NCBI GenBank assembly: GCA_026214975.1
Contig: JAOBSW010000110.1
Span: 62,001-126,000 of the forward strand
Direction: 5' to 3'
DNA from: Gentiana macrophylla
Taxonomy: Eukaryota > Streptophyta > Magnoliopsida > Gentianales > Gentianaceae
DNA: 64,000 nt
A program made the translations under genes and the position numbers. The notes under the pieces are model-generated. The model saw only the letters and a list, made by a program, of their open reading frames with translations. It searched no databases and was not told the origin of the DNA. Below, one piece after another: positions 25,146 through 36,453 of this stretch (the stretch's first letter is position 1; every line of letters begins with the position of its first letter).

Positions 25146-25350
25146 GGCACAGGAGGCCCTAGCAGTGTAAACAATCCGATCCGAGCAACCCCTTAAAACA
25201 ATGATGCTCGAACTCGTTTCGAGATCGCTCGAGTAGAGAAAAATTGCTCGAGATCGGTTCGATAACATATTAATCGTACTCGAGTTCGGCTCGATTATGC
25301 TTGAAAAAAATCGAGTATTCTCAAACCCGAGCTTGACCACGAGCAGCTCC
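25146..25350. mobile_element. Possible hAT-type MITE rich in CTCGAG motifs
   Basis: The stretch opens with CTAGCAGTGTAAACAATCCG and closes GAGCAGCTCCGAGGCCCCC, resembling plant non-autonomous hAT elements with subterminal GCTCGAG motifs. No clear 8-bp target duplication was found. It could instead be this LTR's own motif cluster. Confidence 0.35.
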
Positions 25351-25907
25351 GAGGCCCCCTCCTTTTTTTCGTATTAATTTCCTGATTGTTGTATTTCTTC
25401 TCTATTTTTTAATATTATTATTATTATTATTTTGACCAGGTTGAGGCGTGGACTTGATTTGGTCCCCGCTCACGCCTGTCACAACGAAGGAAAAGAAATT
25501 TGATGAAAAGGGGGAGGTGCAGGCTTGTGACATAAGCATGGGCTTGAGTTTTTTTTTGTTTTTTTTTATTTTTATTTTTTCCGAATGCGAACTTGAATCT
25601 CGTGTCATTCCTCATACGAACTCCGTTTTGGACGATTTTCATATCGTTGTTATCCTCGTCACATCCTCTATCACGCCTTGCCTATAACAAATAAAAAAAA
25701 GAAAACCAAGCGTGACACATGCCAATAAAACGCACGCGATTCACCCAAAACTGTGGATATTTTGGACGTAAACGCCCTATCGTCTCGTGATTCAACCCGT
25801 GGTGAAATGTGCCTATAAAAACCACTTAACTACCCCAAAATCACATCGTATAGGCTACAAATAAGGGGCAAAATGCACACAAAATGATAGCAATTTGATT
25901 CTCATCA

Positions 25908-25987
25908 ACTACCCCCACTTAGCGTTTGCTCGCCATCGAGCAAATCAAGTGGTTCACAAATTAATCATTAGATCAATGTTGCGATTG
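25908..25987 (-). other. Polypurine tract and 3' leader next to LTR copy 3
   Basis: The complement reads ...CTCGATGGCGAGCAAACG then CTAAGTGGGGGTAGT, immediately before the LTR start TGATGAGAATC. The rest of the element is cut off at 25988 by another LTR. Confidence 0.65.
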
Positions 25988-27357
25988 TAATATCCCGATT
26001 TTTCAAAAAAGGGCATCCTTGTCTTTTTACAAAAAATCTGAATATTTGGTTTTGTTTTTAAAGGATTAAAAGAAAAAGGGAAAAAAGAAAAGGAAAAGGA
26101 TTAATTGGATTTAATTATTAAGGAATAATTAGATTTAATTGGGATTATAAAAGGAAAACTAATCCTAAATTAACCTAGTTGTTGTTTTACGTAAAAATAA
26201 ACCGAGAGGCGCAAGTTTGGAGAAAGAAAGAAGAGGAGAGACTTTGAATCTACAGGCTAATCCGTTGATAAAACGCGAGACATCTCGAGGAGAAAGAATC
26301 ACCGCGAGACGAGGAAGCTTTTGATATCAACAATCCCTAAATCCGTTAACGTAAGTTTTTCCCTCCTCGTTCTTGATACTAGGGTTTGTTCATCATCGTT
26401 GTTAAGCTGCGTTTTTTTGAGTTTAAACATCGTAGTGATCGTCTTTGGATTGATTGTTTATAGGTTTAGAGTTAAAGGTTAAACTTTTGACGAGTTGAAG
26501 CTTTGGATCGTTGTACCATGCAATTTAATGTAATGTGGTGTTCTTATCGTATGATTAAGGTGTCATAAAGTTATAGAGCAATTTGTATGCTTATTTTCGT
26601 GGTTTTGAATATGTTTTGGTTGGAGTTTGGGTTGGATACGGATTAGAAATCGTGTTTTGAAGGTTGCAGATTTCTGGGGAAAACCCAAGCAAACAGAAAG
26701 GTTATAATAAGGGCAAACGAAGCGTTTGCCTGAGGCAAATGGGCGTTTGCGAATGGCACTCAACCGAGTGTTTGGGTGTTTTGGACGGGCGTTTGAGGGT
26801 TTGGTTTAGATACAGAATGTGGCTGATTTTCACGAACGGGCGTTTGGGGATTTGTGGACGCTCGTTCATGGCAAACAGGCGTTTGACCTGTTTGTTCTAT
26901 TTTTACTGTTTTATCGTGTCAGCTTGGTTTCAGGTTTCATAATGATGTTTTACTGCTTAACCTTATGTGACAAAGCCTTGAATTAGCTTTTGATGCATTT
27001 AGTTTCGGCACCATATGGATTCCATAAAAAGATGAAGTGTGGGACCGTCGAAAGCTTTGGATTTGCCTTGTGCTTCGATAAGCTAGGGTTTATCGATGTC
27101 TGTGTATGTGTTAGGGTTGTTAGAGTCTAGTGGTCTTAAGAAAGAGGAGTAGACGACAGGTGAGCCTTTTATGTGAATCAACTTAGGTGGCTAGTTAAAC
27201 ATCTAATCAAACGATGTGTTAGATTAATAATCTTAAACATCATGCAATGCTTGGTAAGGCATGGTACAATATCGTGATGTGTTCTCTGACCAGACAAAGT
27301 AGACTGTACCCACGCCGGTCAATCGATTGGCTAGATAAAGCGTCTGGTGCACTCTGC
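25988..27357 (+). repeat. Gypsy LTR starting TGTAATATCCCG, 3' end missing
   Basis: TGTAATATCCCGATTTTTC is a common start of chromovirus LTRs. About 1.37 kb is present, then the sequence changes at 27358 to a truncated L3 LTR, so the 3' terminus is not seen. It holds a cluster of GGGCGTTTG motifs. The short open frame at 27247-27447 crosses the junction and is not a gene. Confidence 0.5.
26711..26886. repeat. CGTTTG/CAAACG motif cluster in the gypsy LTR
   Basis: A perfect hairpin GGCAAACG-AAG-CGTTTGCC at 26712-26730, then further GCGTTTG copies near 26742, 26789, 26839 and 26879. The core hexamer CGTTTG is the same as in the otherwise unrelated solo LTR at 41.98-42.25 kb. Confidence 0.8.
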
Positions 27358-29155
27358 CGGTCATTTCTAGTATTTCTTTATGTTTGTACATATAACAAAT
27401 GCCTTTTCTGTTATTATATATTTGTTCGTTTAACGAAACAATTATGATATTGTATATATGATAACGTCCCTAGTGTCAAATTATGAAAGAGAAATCATAA
27501 TAGTGATTGTGGTTGACGAGAACTCAACCCACTTTAAAAGGTTTGATACTTTAATGTCTCTAGTCGTATTTGCTATTAATGGGACATTAATAGTATGATT
27601 AGACTATCACGTATTAGATGTCTTATCTTATGAATGTATGGATAGATCTCGTCTATCAAAGTGTAGAGACACTTGGACTGTACGTGGACATGTATTAGAG
27701 AATGCGTAGGATAGACTGGCCTATTTACTTTATTAAGTGTCGCACTATGTGGCAGTTGTGTAATTATCCTAAGAGCGGAGTCTTCATGGCATCATGGTGT
27801 GGATTGTCATACTTTGACACTATTAAGGTTTACCGTAGCCATGGGGCGATCATGCAGTAGTGATTGGGTGTGATACTGAAGTATAAGTAGGATTCATGTT
27901 GTTCGTCCGGAAATCGCGTATCTTATGAATAAGAGATAATATCCGAAAGGGCCTTCTTATAAGGAGTAGCTAGCTCTCGTGAATCTTTGCAAAGTGGGAG
28001 TAAATGAGTTACTTCGAGAGAGAATGATAACCAGATTATAAGATACGGCCGTTAATGTATTGACACTCGAGATACAACCGTATGGATATTGTAACAGCGA
28101 TATGATTCTATTTACATGGTAACCATTTCACATGAAAGGTAGTATTCATTGCATTTGACTCTTCCAATGATTGGGGGTCATGGCGTGTTGCTAGACGCTA
28201 TCCATGATCGTTAGGTATGAAGGGCAATTTAGTAAATGCACTTTGTGCCTATGGACAACATATTCGGAAGCCTATCGGGTCACACACATAAGAACATCTA
28301 GCCGGATTAAAATGCGGTTATAGTGATAACCAAATAAGGAAACTTTTATCTCGACTATAAAGTTTTATAGTGTTATATTGATGTGGTGGTATTTATTTAT
28401 TATGAATAAATATAATACAAGATAATAATTATGTTGATCAATTAAAATATACATATTTTATGTATATGGGGCGAATAAATGAGTGTATATTGATACACAT
28501 GGATTTTGTAAATTAATTAATCATAGTATTATATTATATATTAATATTGGGTATTAATATATATTGATATATGTGTAGTATCTATATTGGATATATATAT
28601 TTATGGTAATGTAATAAAGATATATTCAATATTAGATATTGACAATATATATCTTAGAAATATTTAATATAAGATATTGAATTTTAAATGAGATAAATCA
28701 ATCAAAAATATTTTCCTTATTTTTTTAGGAAATTTTTTTCTTTCTCCTCACTCCATGCAGGAAGCTTCTCCCAAGGTATCACTATATAAATGTAGTGGGT
28801 GCCAAGCTCTTTTGTATCATCACAATTAGAAGAGTTCTAACTTACTAGAAAAATTGAGAGCTGCCAAGAGAGAGTTTTGAGAGAGATAAAAGGTTGGTCT
28901 AGCAACCGAGTTTTTCTGGTAGCAATCCTAGGTGGGATTCCGGCGGGTTGTTCGTGTGGACTAGCGGTAGAGGCCGAATACTTGGGCAGCTTCGTATTGA
29001 AACTAAAACCTTAGACAAAGAGAAGGTATATTTTAGATCATCCAGGTATTTTCTTAGTCTACTTCTTTTATGCTTATTGCTTAAACAAAATCGATCTTGG
29101 TGAAAAGGAAATTAGATTTTAAATTCCGCTGCGTTCCTGTGTAGATTTTTTAACA
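27358..29155 (+). repeat. Remainder of the L3 3' LTR (plus strand)
   Basis: Aligns with the L3 5' LTR in reverse complement over its whole length (for example ATTTGTTCGTTTAACGAA near 27420, GCTTCTCCCAAGG, AAATTCCGCTGCGTTC) and ends GATTTTTTAACA at 29155, followed by the target duplication GTTCA (29156-29160). The first 50 bp or so are absent; they are in the piece at 12580-12677. Confidence 0.8.
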
Positions 29156-29160
29156 GTTCA

Positions 29161-30020
29161 GTCATCTATCTGGTATGTATGTGGATGATATCTTTATGGC
29201 TTTTGTGAACAAGTCTGATATTCAAGATCTAAAGAATCTGCTCAGTGCTGAATTTGAGATGAAGGATTTGGGTGCAACAAAGAAAGTTTTGGGGATGGTA
29301 ATCTATAAAGATAGACATCAAAGGAAGTTGTTCTTGTCTCAGATTGCTTATATTGAAAAGATATTATCCATATTTTGCATGTCAGCTGCCAAACCCTTAG
29401 ATACTCCATTTTCATCAAATTCACATATGTCAGTAGTGTTTACTCAACAATCAGCTTCGGAGGAAGAATACAATTCAAAAGTTCAATATGATATTGCATT
29501 AGGGAGTCTGATGTATGCTATTGTTTGCACTAGGTCTGATCTGGCACAAGCTGTCAGTGTTGTTAGCAGGTATTATGGCTCAACCTGGGAAGGATAATTG
29601 GAGGATGTGAAAAGGATGTTTAGGTACCTTAAGGTTACTTCCAATATTGTTGGTCTCATATATAGAGATGGTACTCAGTGTTTGATCACAAGGTATAATG
29701 ATTCTGATTATGCTGCCGATGTGGACAACAGGTGATCTATGACTGAATATGTGTTTACTTTCGGTGGTTCTGTGGTAAGTAGGAAGGCAACATAGACATT
29801 ACCTACTACTGAAGCAAAATATATGGCACAGACAGAAGCAACAAATGTGGCAATCTGGTTAAAGAGATTGCTCAATTATTTGAGTCTACGTCAGATCAAA
29901 AGGAAGTATATTGTGACAACTTATGTGCAATATGTTTGGCTAAGGATCAAGTTCATCATGAGAGAACCAAGAATATTGATGTTACGTATCATTTCCTAAG
30001 AAGTGAGAAAAGAATCTAGT
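29161..30020 (+). pseudogene. Copia RT (second half) and RNase H
   Basis: Starts within the RT active site: MYVDDIFMAF at 29175, then FEMKDLGATKKVLGM, KLFLSQIAYIEKIL, GSLMYAIVCTRSDLAQAV, and RNase H motifs NDSDYA, TTEAKYMAQTEA and a degenerate IDVxYHF end. The first 140 codons are open; stops begin at 29596. It completes the RT whose first half is on the minus strand at 21819-21967: the target repeat GTTCA flanks both and the reading KDGS-VIYL joins. Confidence 0.8.
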
Positions 30021-31560
30021 AGAAGAAGATCGGCACAAATGTCAGTCATGTTGATATGTTCAGTAAATCTGTCCAAAAAGTAAGTTTCAGTTGTGTCTGG
30101 AAATGCTAAACATCCAAAGTTGTTGAATGTCAAATGTGAAGAAATGAGGAAGTCTGGCACTTGGTTGTGTATCTGGTATGTCAATCTGCATAGTGGCGGA
30201 ACCAGGATATTATTATAGGGTGGTCTTTGTTTTTCATTTTTCAAATGAAGATATATCACTCAAAAAATATCGAACCCTAAAAAAAATATAAGGGACATAT
30301 GGTCTAGAGCACGTAATAAGTATTGCCTTTTAAATACGCAATACGAGAAAGACAAAACTAACTAAATTTAACCCTATTATTCCCAAGAGTTTCAAAGTTT
30401 TTGATCACTTAATCATCATCAATAGACACTGCATATTCCTTCTCAATATAAAATATCATACAATTACCAAGAAACTTATCCTCCATTTTGTTTATAAGTT
30501 TGTCCTCGATAATATTCATGCTAAAATGCTCTTTTAGTAGTCGCCGATCGAAGTGACTTTTCATGTTCACTTTTATGGAATATGTATTATGTGTATAAGG
30601 TGTTGAGGTGTGGTATATGTATAATGTGTTAAAACGTTAAAATTTTGCAAATTAAAAGAAATTGTATATTTATAAAGTGTTGATATGTTGAAATTTTGCG
30701 AGGATTTTTTTTTTTTAAAAACAGTGAAGCTGCCATGATTCGAACTAGCAACCTTTGACAAAATAAACACACATACACTCACAACTCTTCCACCAAACAA
30801 TAATTTATTATTATTGTAAAACATTTTCCAAAACGTGTTATTTTTCCTAATTCTCTATATATATAAAATAATAAAAAATAAAAAGTCGCTTAGCCATCAA
30901 CTTCACAAAATAAAGCTAATATATATAGAGAGAGTATATTCCCTAAGACATTTCTTAGCAACGAAGACGAGCAACAGAAACTACAGCAAATTATCTATTC
31001 AGATCAACTTTATTTATTGATTAAAGTAATTATCTATTTCTCAAATTTTAATTCATTCACGATATATTATATCGACTGCATTCGATATGATGATCCAATG
31101 CAAAATTGATTAATCATGTGATCTTGTTAAGGCGTATAAAATGTTAATTATTTGTATCATCAGACTTCAAAGTTCTCAATGCTTTATTTTTTTATGTAAA
31201 GCTCTCGTTGACTTTAAATAGTTCCCTTAATAATGGATGAGATCAATTTTTGTAAAAGCATGATTGACTCAGGAATAATGAACCAATAATTAGGAATATA
31301 TTATTACGCAAATTGTTTTTAAGATATTCATATGTATCTATCAATATTCCATCCAAAACTCCTATACAAATAAACCTGGAGAATGTGCACATGAAAGTCG
31401 TCTATGCATTCTATCTTCTAACCAAAATCTTAATTATTTCCTGCTTGGCTGCTATGTCAACGAAAAATAACATTATAAATTGGTGGCAAATTAGAATATT
31501 ATTTAATTAAATGACTTCTTCTTTGTAATACATAACGACAAGAAATCATAATCCGCGAAC
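30021..31560 (+). other. Upstream region of the reductase gene, no gene seen
   Basis: A copia tail decays to about 30195. A hAT-like start 'tagtggcggaaccagg' lies at about 30191. A tRNA-like stretch on the minus strand (B-box-like GGTTGCTAGTTCGAATC, complement near 30738-30756) may be a SINE remnant. The rest is AT-rich promoter-type sequence without recognisable genes. Confidence 0.4.
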
Positions 31561-31572
31561 GACTATATAAAG
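31561..31572 (+). promoter_or_regulatory. TATA box of the reductase gene
   Basis: CGACTATATAAAGC at 31560-31573 contains a consensus plant TATA box about 100 bp before the chosen ATG. Transcription would be expected to begin near 31590-31600, just downstream of an in-frame ATG at 31582. Confidence 0.6.
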
Positions 31573-31668
31573 CAGATTGAGATGGCTGAAGAAAAATGCA
31601 CACATTTCATTTCTACTCATACACACATACTAACATACATACATTTCATTTCAGTAGAGAGGAGCAGA

Positions 31669-31786
31669 ATGAGCGGAGCAGGGACAGTGGTGGCGGTGAC
31701 GGGGGCGTCTGGTTTCATTGCTTCATGGCTTGTGAAAATGCTGCTCCAACGAGGCTACACGGTGAAAGCATCCGTTCGTGATACGA
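31669..31786 (+). CDS. Exon 1 of the reductase gene
   Basis: Encodes residues 1-39 and one base of codon 40, including the Rossmann glycine motif TGASGFIAS. Ends GATACGA before donor GTAAATG. Confidence 0.85.
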
Positions 31787-34700
31787 GTAAATGCCCCGTT
31801 TCTTTGTTTCATATGACTTTAACTTTTTGAATTTGTCCAATAATATACTCCTTCCGTCCAAAATTGTTTGAGACTTATTCAATTTATGGATGTCCCAAAA
31901 TAAGTCTCATAACAAATATTTAGACTAAAAAATTCTTCTTAAATTTCTAAAATGCCCATATAACAACATTTATTAGGAAGTTTAAGGACTATATAAGGAG
32001 GAAATAATTGTAAAATAGTTATGTGTTTAATGACTAGACAAACTAATAAATGATGTTCCCTTAAATTTTTACCGTTCCAAAAAATCTCAAACAAATTGGG
32101 ACGGAGGGAGTATATCAATTTAGAATACTAATGTAGCATTTATAACGTTTTTCTTCTTTCTTTTACCTCTAATTTATGGCTAAATTGCAATTTTCGTCCT
32201 GTAACTGGATACGTCTTGCAATTTTTGTCCTAACTTTTCTCCGGCAACAATTTCAGTCCTGTAAGTGGTCATTTTTTGCAAAAATAATCCTAAAGGCCGG
32301 AAAATGCTGATTGTACATATTTTCCGGCAAAAAAATGCCATGTCATCAGAAATTGACATGTCAGCCATACATATCATCACCACTTTCCAGGTCAGCATTT
32401 TTTGCATGGAATAATATGTTGATTGTAATGAGATTCGAACCTCCAACCTAATACTGAAAGTCTAGACACTTGGCCATCTTAGCTACAACAATATTTCTTA
32501 TTTAAGATACAACATATTTTACTTAATGACATGTTCAGTATTAAATATTCTAGACAATCTAATGATACAGGCAGTTTAATTTTTTTTTTTATAAAGTATA
32601 GATAGTGTTTGTTACACGTGTATTGCTTGTTTATTTTAAGTAATAGGGAGGTTCTTAATTTTTTATTGTTCTTTTTTATTTATGATACATATTGTATAAT
32701 GCACGTGACTTAATATTTGCTTAATTTTTTCTCAAATTTGTTGATTAAGCTTGTTATGACGTGGAAGAAAATGCTGCTAGATCATATGGTTTTTGTAGCA
32801 TTGAAGTATTTGGGTACTAGTACTATTAGACAAAAATAATTCTGATTTTCATTGATTCACAATCTCAGATACAATAGATTTATATAGTAGTAATACACGT
32901 AGGATATAATCGTAAAATAATAATGGAAGAAACCCTAATGATAATGGCGGCTAGGGCTTCAAGGTGGTTGGTCTTCATGCGTGACTTGTTCTACAAGGCT
33001 TAGGGAATCAATGCCGTCAATACGACCCCGCAATCCCATGGAAATAGAATGCACATGAAGATTGGACTTGAGATCCGCGAAACGAACATGGCCAAGCGGC
33101 TTAGTGAGAAGATCGGCTAACTGATCCTTAGACGAAATAAATGCAACCAGAAGCTTGCAAGAGGCAACCAACTCACGGACATGATGAAAGTCAAGCTCAA
33201 TATCTTTGGTGCGAGAATGGAAAACTGGATTACCATGAGGTAAGTTGCACCGATGTTATCACACCATAAAGTAGGAGGGTAATGAAGAGTGATGGACATT
33301 TCCTTGAGAAGAGAAGTAATCCACTGAAGCTCAGCAAAAGCGAGGGAAAGGGCTTTGTAGTCGGCCTCAGTATTACTCTTGGCAACAGTTTGTTGCTGTT
33401 TTGAGTGCCAACTGATCAAATTCGACTGAAGAAAAATACAGAAAGCACCATTGGAGCGACGATCATCAGGATCGGAAGCCGAATCAGCATCCGTGAAAGC
33501 CTGCAAGTGAGTGGAGAAAGTAGGACGGAAAAGAAGACCATCATAGATAGTGTGTTAAAGATACTGCAAAATGCACTTGACGGCTGCCCGGTGAATGTCC
33601 CGAGGCTCATGCATGAATTTGCTGACTTTATGTACCGCAAAGGCGATATCGGGATGAGTGAATGCAAGATACTGTAAGCCCTAAAAAATACTACGATAGA
33701 GAGTAACATCTGAAAAGAGATGGCCATCATGACGACGAAGGTGAAGGTTAAAGGCTATAGGAGTGAGGTAAGGCTTGGCAGTAACCATACCAGCCCGAGT
33801 CAGTAACCCATATATATACTTACGCTGACTAAGGAGCAAACCATCAGGAGTACGAAGAGCCTCAATGCCAAGAAAGTAAGACAAGGAACCAAGATCCTTG
33901 ACAGGGAAATGAGAGGCTAGATAATCAATAACATGCTGAACAAGAGCCACCGAGCTACCTAAAAATAACAACACATCATCAACATTAATCAAGACAAAGA
34001 CAAATTGAGTACCACTAATGTATATGTATAAGGATGTGTCGGCCTTGGAAGGACGGAAGCCAAAAGACCGAAGCACATCAGTAAAGTGAGATGGAAACCC
34101 TTAGCAACCAAACGTGCTTTGTAGCGCTCAATATGACCATTCGCATGACGTTTGATACGAATAACCCATTTTTTACTGAGCACATTCTGTGTGGGGGAAT
34201 AAGAAACAAGATCCCAGGTGTCATTTTGGACCAAAGCATTAAACTCATCTCACATGGCATCCCTTCATTCCCAGTGTTTGAGGGCTTCGGTAATAGAGGT
34301 AGGTTCAACAGGGTCATTGGAGGCAAGGAAAGCTTTAGGAAGAGGATAACAAACAAAATCATGCGGAAGCGATTTGGGATTGAGATTTTTGTTCTTAGAC
34401 CGAGTAACCATTTGATATGGCGGAGGATTGGACGAGTCAGGGGATTCAAGGGAAGGAGAGTTGGGAGAGGAAGCATCAGGAGAGGGTGGCACAGGAGAGA
34501 TGGTAGGACTCACATGAGGATCAGAGGGAGAGAAGGTCGGATCATCTACAGGAGGAGGCACCTCGACTAACGGAGGAATAGTGATGGTGGAGGGAAGGAG
34601 AACCTTATCCGGATCATAAGTGGAGGAAGAAGATGTGGAGGCAACATAAGGAAAGGATGTTTCATCGAAGACAACATGGTGAAAGATATAGATACGACCC

Positions 34701-36420
34701 ATACTAAGTTCAAGGCACTTGTAGCAATGATGATTAAGGATGTAACCAAGGAAGATACAAGTTTTGGAACGAAATTCAGTTTTGTGATTATTGTAGGAAC
34801 GGATATGGGGTTAGCAGGCGCAACCAAAAACTCGAAGAAGGGAACAGTCGGGGGGACGATGGTGGACCATTTCATAAGGAGATTTGTGGTTGAGAATTTT
34901 GGTGGGGAGCCGATTAATTAGACCCAATTGGTGGTAGTAAAGGTGTAAATTTATTTCCTTATCATCTAAAAGTGTGGGCAATTTGTCCCAACACCCATTT
35001 TTTTTCCAAGAGTGTGGGCAATCTCTCCCAACACTTGCACAATTTTTTTTTAAATAATGTTCCAACCAGGGTTCGATCTTGTAACCTCTGGCTCTGATAC
35101 CATATTAGACAAAAATAATTCTGATTTTCATTGATTCACAATCTCAGATACAATAGATTTATATAATAGTAATACACGTAGGATATAACCGTAAGACAAT
35201 AATGGAAGAAACCCTAATGATAATGGCGGCTAGGGCTTCAAGGTGGCTAGTCTTCATGCGTGACTTGTTCTACAAGGCTTGGGGAATCAATGCCGTCAAT
35301 AAGTACCACTACTAATTTCCGGATTATTTATTCTCTATCTTTAATTTCTGAATAATATTACTGTTACAATCACTCTAACACTATGCATCTCGTAATTTAA
35401 TTAACCATTCTGACACACTGAATCACGCAATGTTATATGACAATGGTATTATATACGTTTGATGAATGTAATATCATTCGATGTTTCACTGTTATATCAT
35501 GTTCCAGTTAATTGTTGTTTTAGTTTGATTGTAACAATATCATTAGCTATAATCAGAGTAATACACGTGACTTAAAAAAGAAGCAAATATTAAGTCACGT
35601 GCATTATACAATATATATTATACATAAAAAAGGTACAATAAAAAATTAAGAATCTCTCCATTACTTAAAATAAACATGCAATACACATTTAACAAATACT
35701 ATCTATACTTTATTAAAAAAAATTAAACTGTCTGTATCTTAGATTGTCTAAAATATTAAATACTAAATGTGTTTTTAAGTAAAATATGTTGTATCTTAAA
35801 TAATATATATTGCTGTAGCTCAAATGGCCAAATGTCTAGACATTTTGTATTAGGTTGGAGGTTTGAACCCGGCTAAATTACAATTTTTGGTCCTCTAACT
35901 AGACATGTTTTTCGATTTTGGTCCACTTACAGGACTAAAATTGTCGTCGGAAATGACCAATTTTAGTCCTGTAAGTGGTCCTTCCGGCGTTCAGGACTAT
36001 TTTTGCAAAAAAAAGACCACTTACAGGACTAAAATTTTTGCCGGAGAAAAACCAGGACCAAAATCGAAAAACTTGTCTAGTTAGAGGACCAAATTTGTAA
36101 TTTAGCCGTTTGAACCCCAACATGTCAATTTCTGATGAAATGGCATTTTTTTGTCCGGAAATGTGTACAGTCAGCATTTTACGGCCATCAGGACTATTTT
36201 TGTGAAAATAAGACCAATTACAGAAATGAAATTGTCGCCGAAAAAAAACCAGGACCAAAATTGCAAAACGTGTCCAATTACAGGACCAAATTTGTAATTT
36301 AGCCTCTAATTTATTATACATTCAACCACCTTACAACTATTAAAACTTAATCACTTTCTTAATCCGTATGAAAATGTCTAAACAAATTTACATTTTGAGA
36401 CAGGGTAATATATATTTTCG

Positions 36421-36453
<33 letters not shown>

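Larger units (their letters stand above)
23831..25907 (-). repeat. Gypsy Tat/Athila-like LTR, copy 3
   Basis: Plus-strand ends are TGATGGCC and CTCATCA. Immediately outside (25908-25950) lies the complement of a polypurine tract GCTAAGTGGGGGTAGT and of the usual GATGGCGAGCAAA leader, fixing the minus-strand orientation: this is a 3' LTR. The segment ACCGGCAGAGTACCGGGTCGG at about 23857-23877 is shared with copies 1 and 2. It contains a TRIM-like fragment (24708-25018) and a hAT-like MITE (about 25146-25350). Confidence 0.7.
32824..35301 (-). mobile_element. Internally deleted Ale/Retrofit-like copia with TA...TA LTRs
   Basis: Two 199-bp LTRs (32824-33022 and 35103-35301) flanked by AGTAC (32819-32823, 35302-35306). 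LTR termini on the minus strand are TATTGACGG and GTCTAATA, not TG...CA. The two LTRs differ at 7 positions by my count, all transitions, with no indels. The primer-binding site TGGTATCAGAGCC (complement 35090-35102) directly follows the 5' LTR. Gag, protease and most of integrase are missing; a TRIM-like piece takes their place. Confidence 0.85.
32178..36304. mobile_element. Mutator-like foldback element with long inverted arms
   Basis: Perfect 10-bp flanks TCTAATTTAT (32168-32177, 36305-36314). The termini are GGCTAAATTGCAATTTT and its complement AAATTTGTAATTTAGCC. Arms are long: left about 32178-32750, right about 35573-36304, inverted copies of each other through a tRNA-like patch and the CACGTGACTTAATATTTGC block. 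There is no transposase. The centre holds a copia element (32824-35301) and the right arm holds a smaller MITE (35871-36107). Length and 9-10 bp duplication fit a non-autonomous MULE. Confidence 0.85.

Noticed and set aside
25988..27357. This LTR as the 5' LTR of the chromovirus at 9069-12579, rejoined by undoing the inversion
   Set aside because: Orientation would fit, but no primer site or Gag start joins them and the 180 bp after the chromovirus pol does not match this LTR. Not supported.
27247..27447. 66-codon open frame as a small gene
   Set aside because: It crosses the junction between two LTR fragments and has no recognisable features.
34091..34570. 159-codon plus-strand open frame
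   Set aside because: It is antisense to the copia linker/RT on the minus strand, whose motifs are unambiguous.
35821..35870. A tRNA gene on the plus strand
   Set aside because: It has A- and B-box-like strings but no acceptor stem, and the T-loop is split by a MITE. The left-arm copy is also imperfect.
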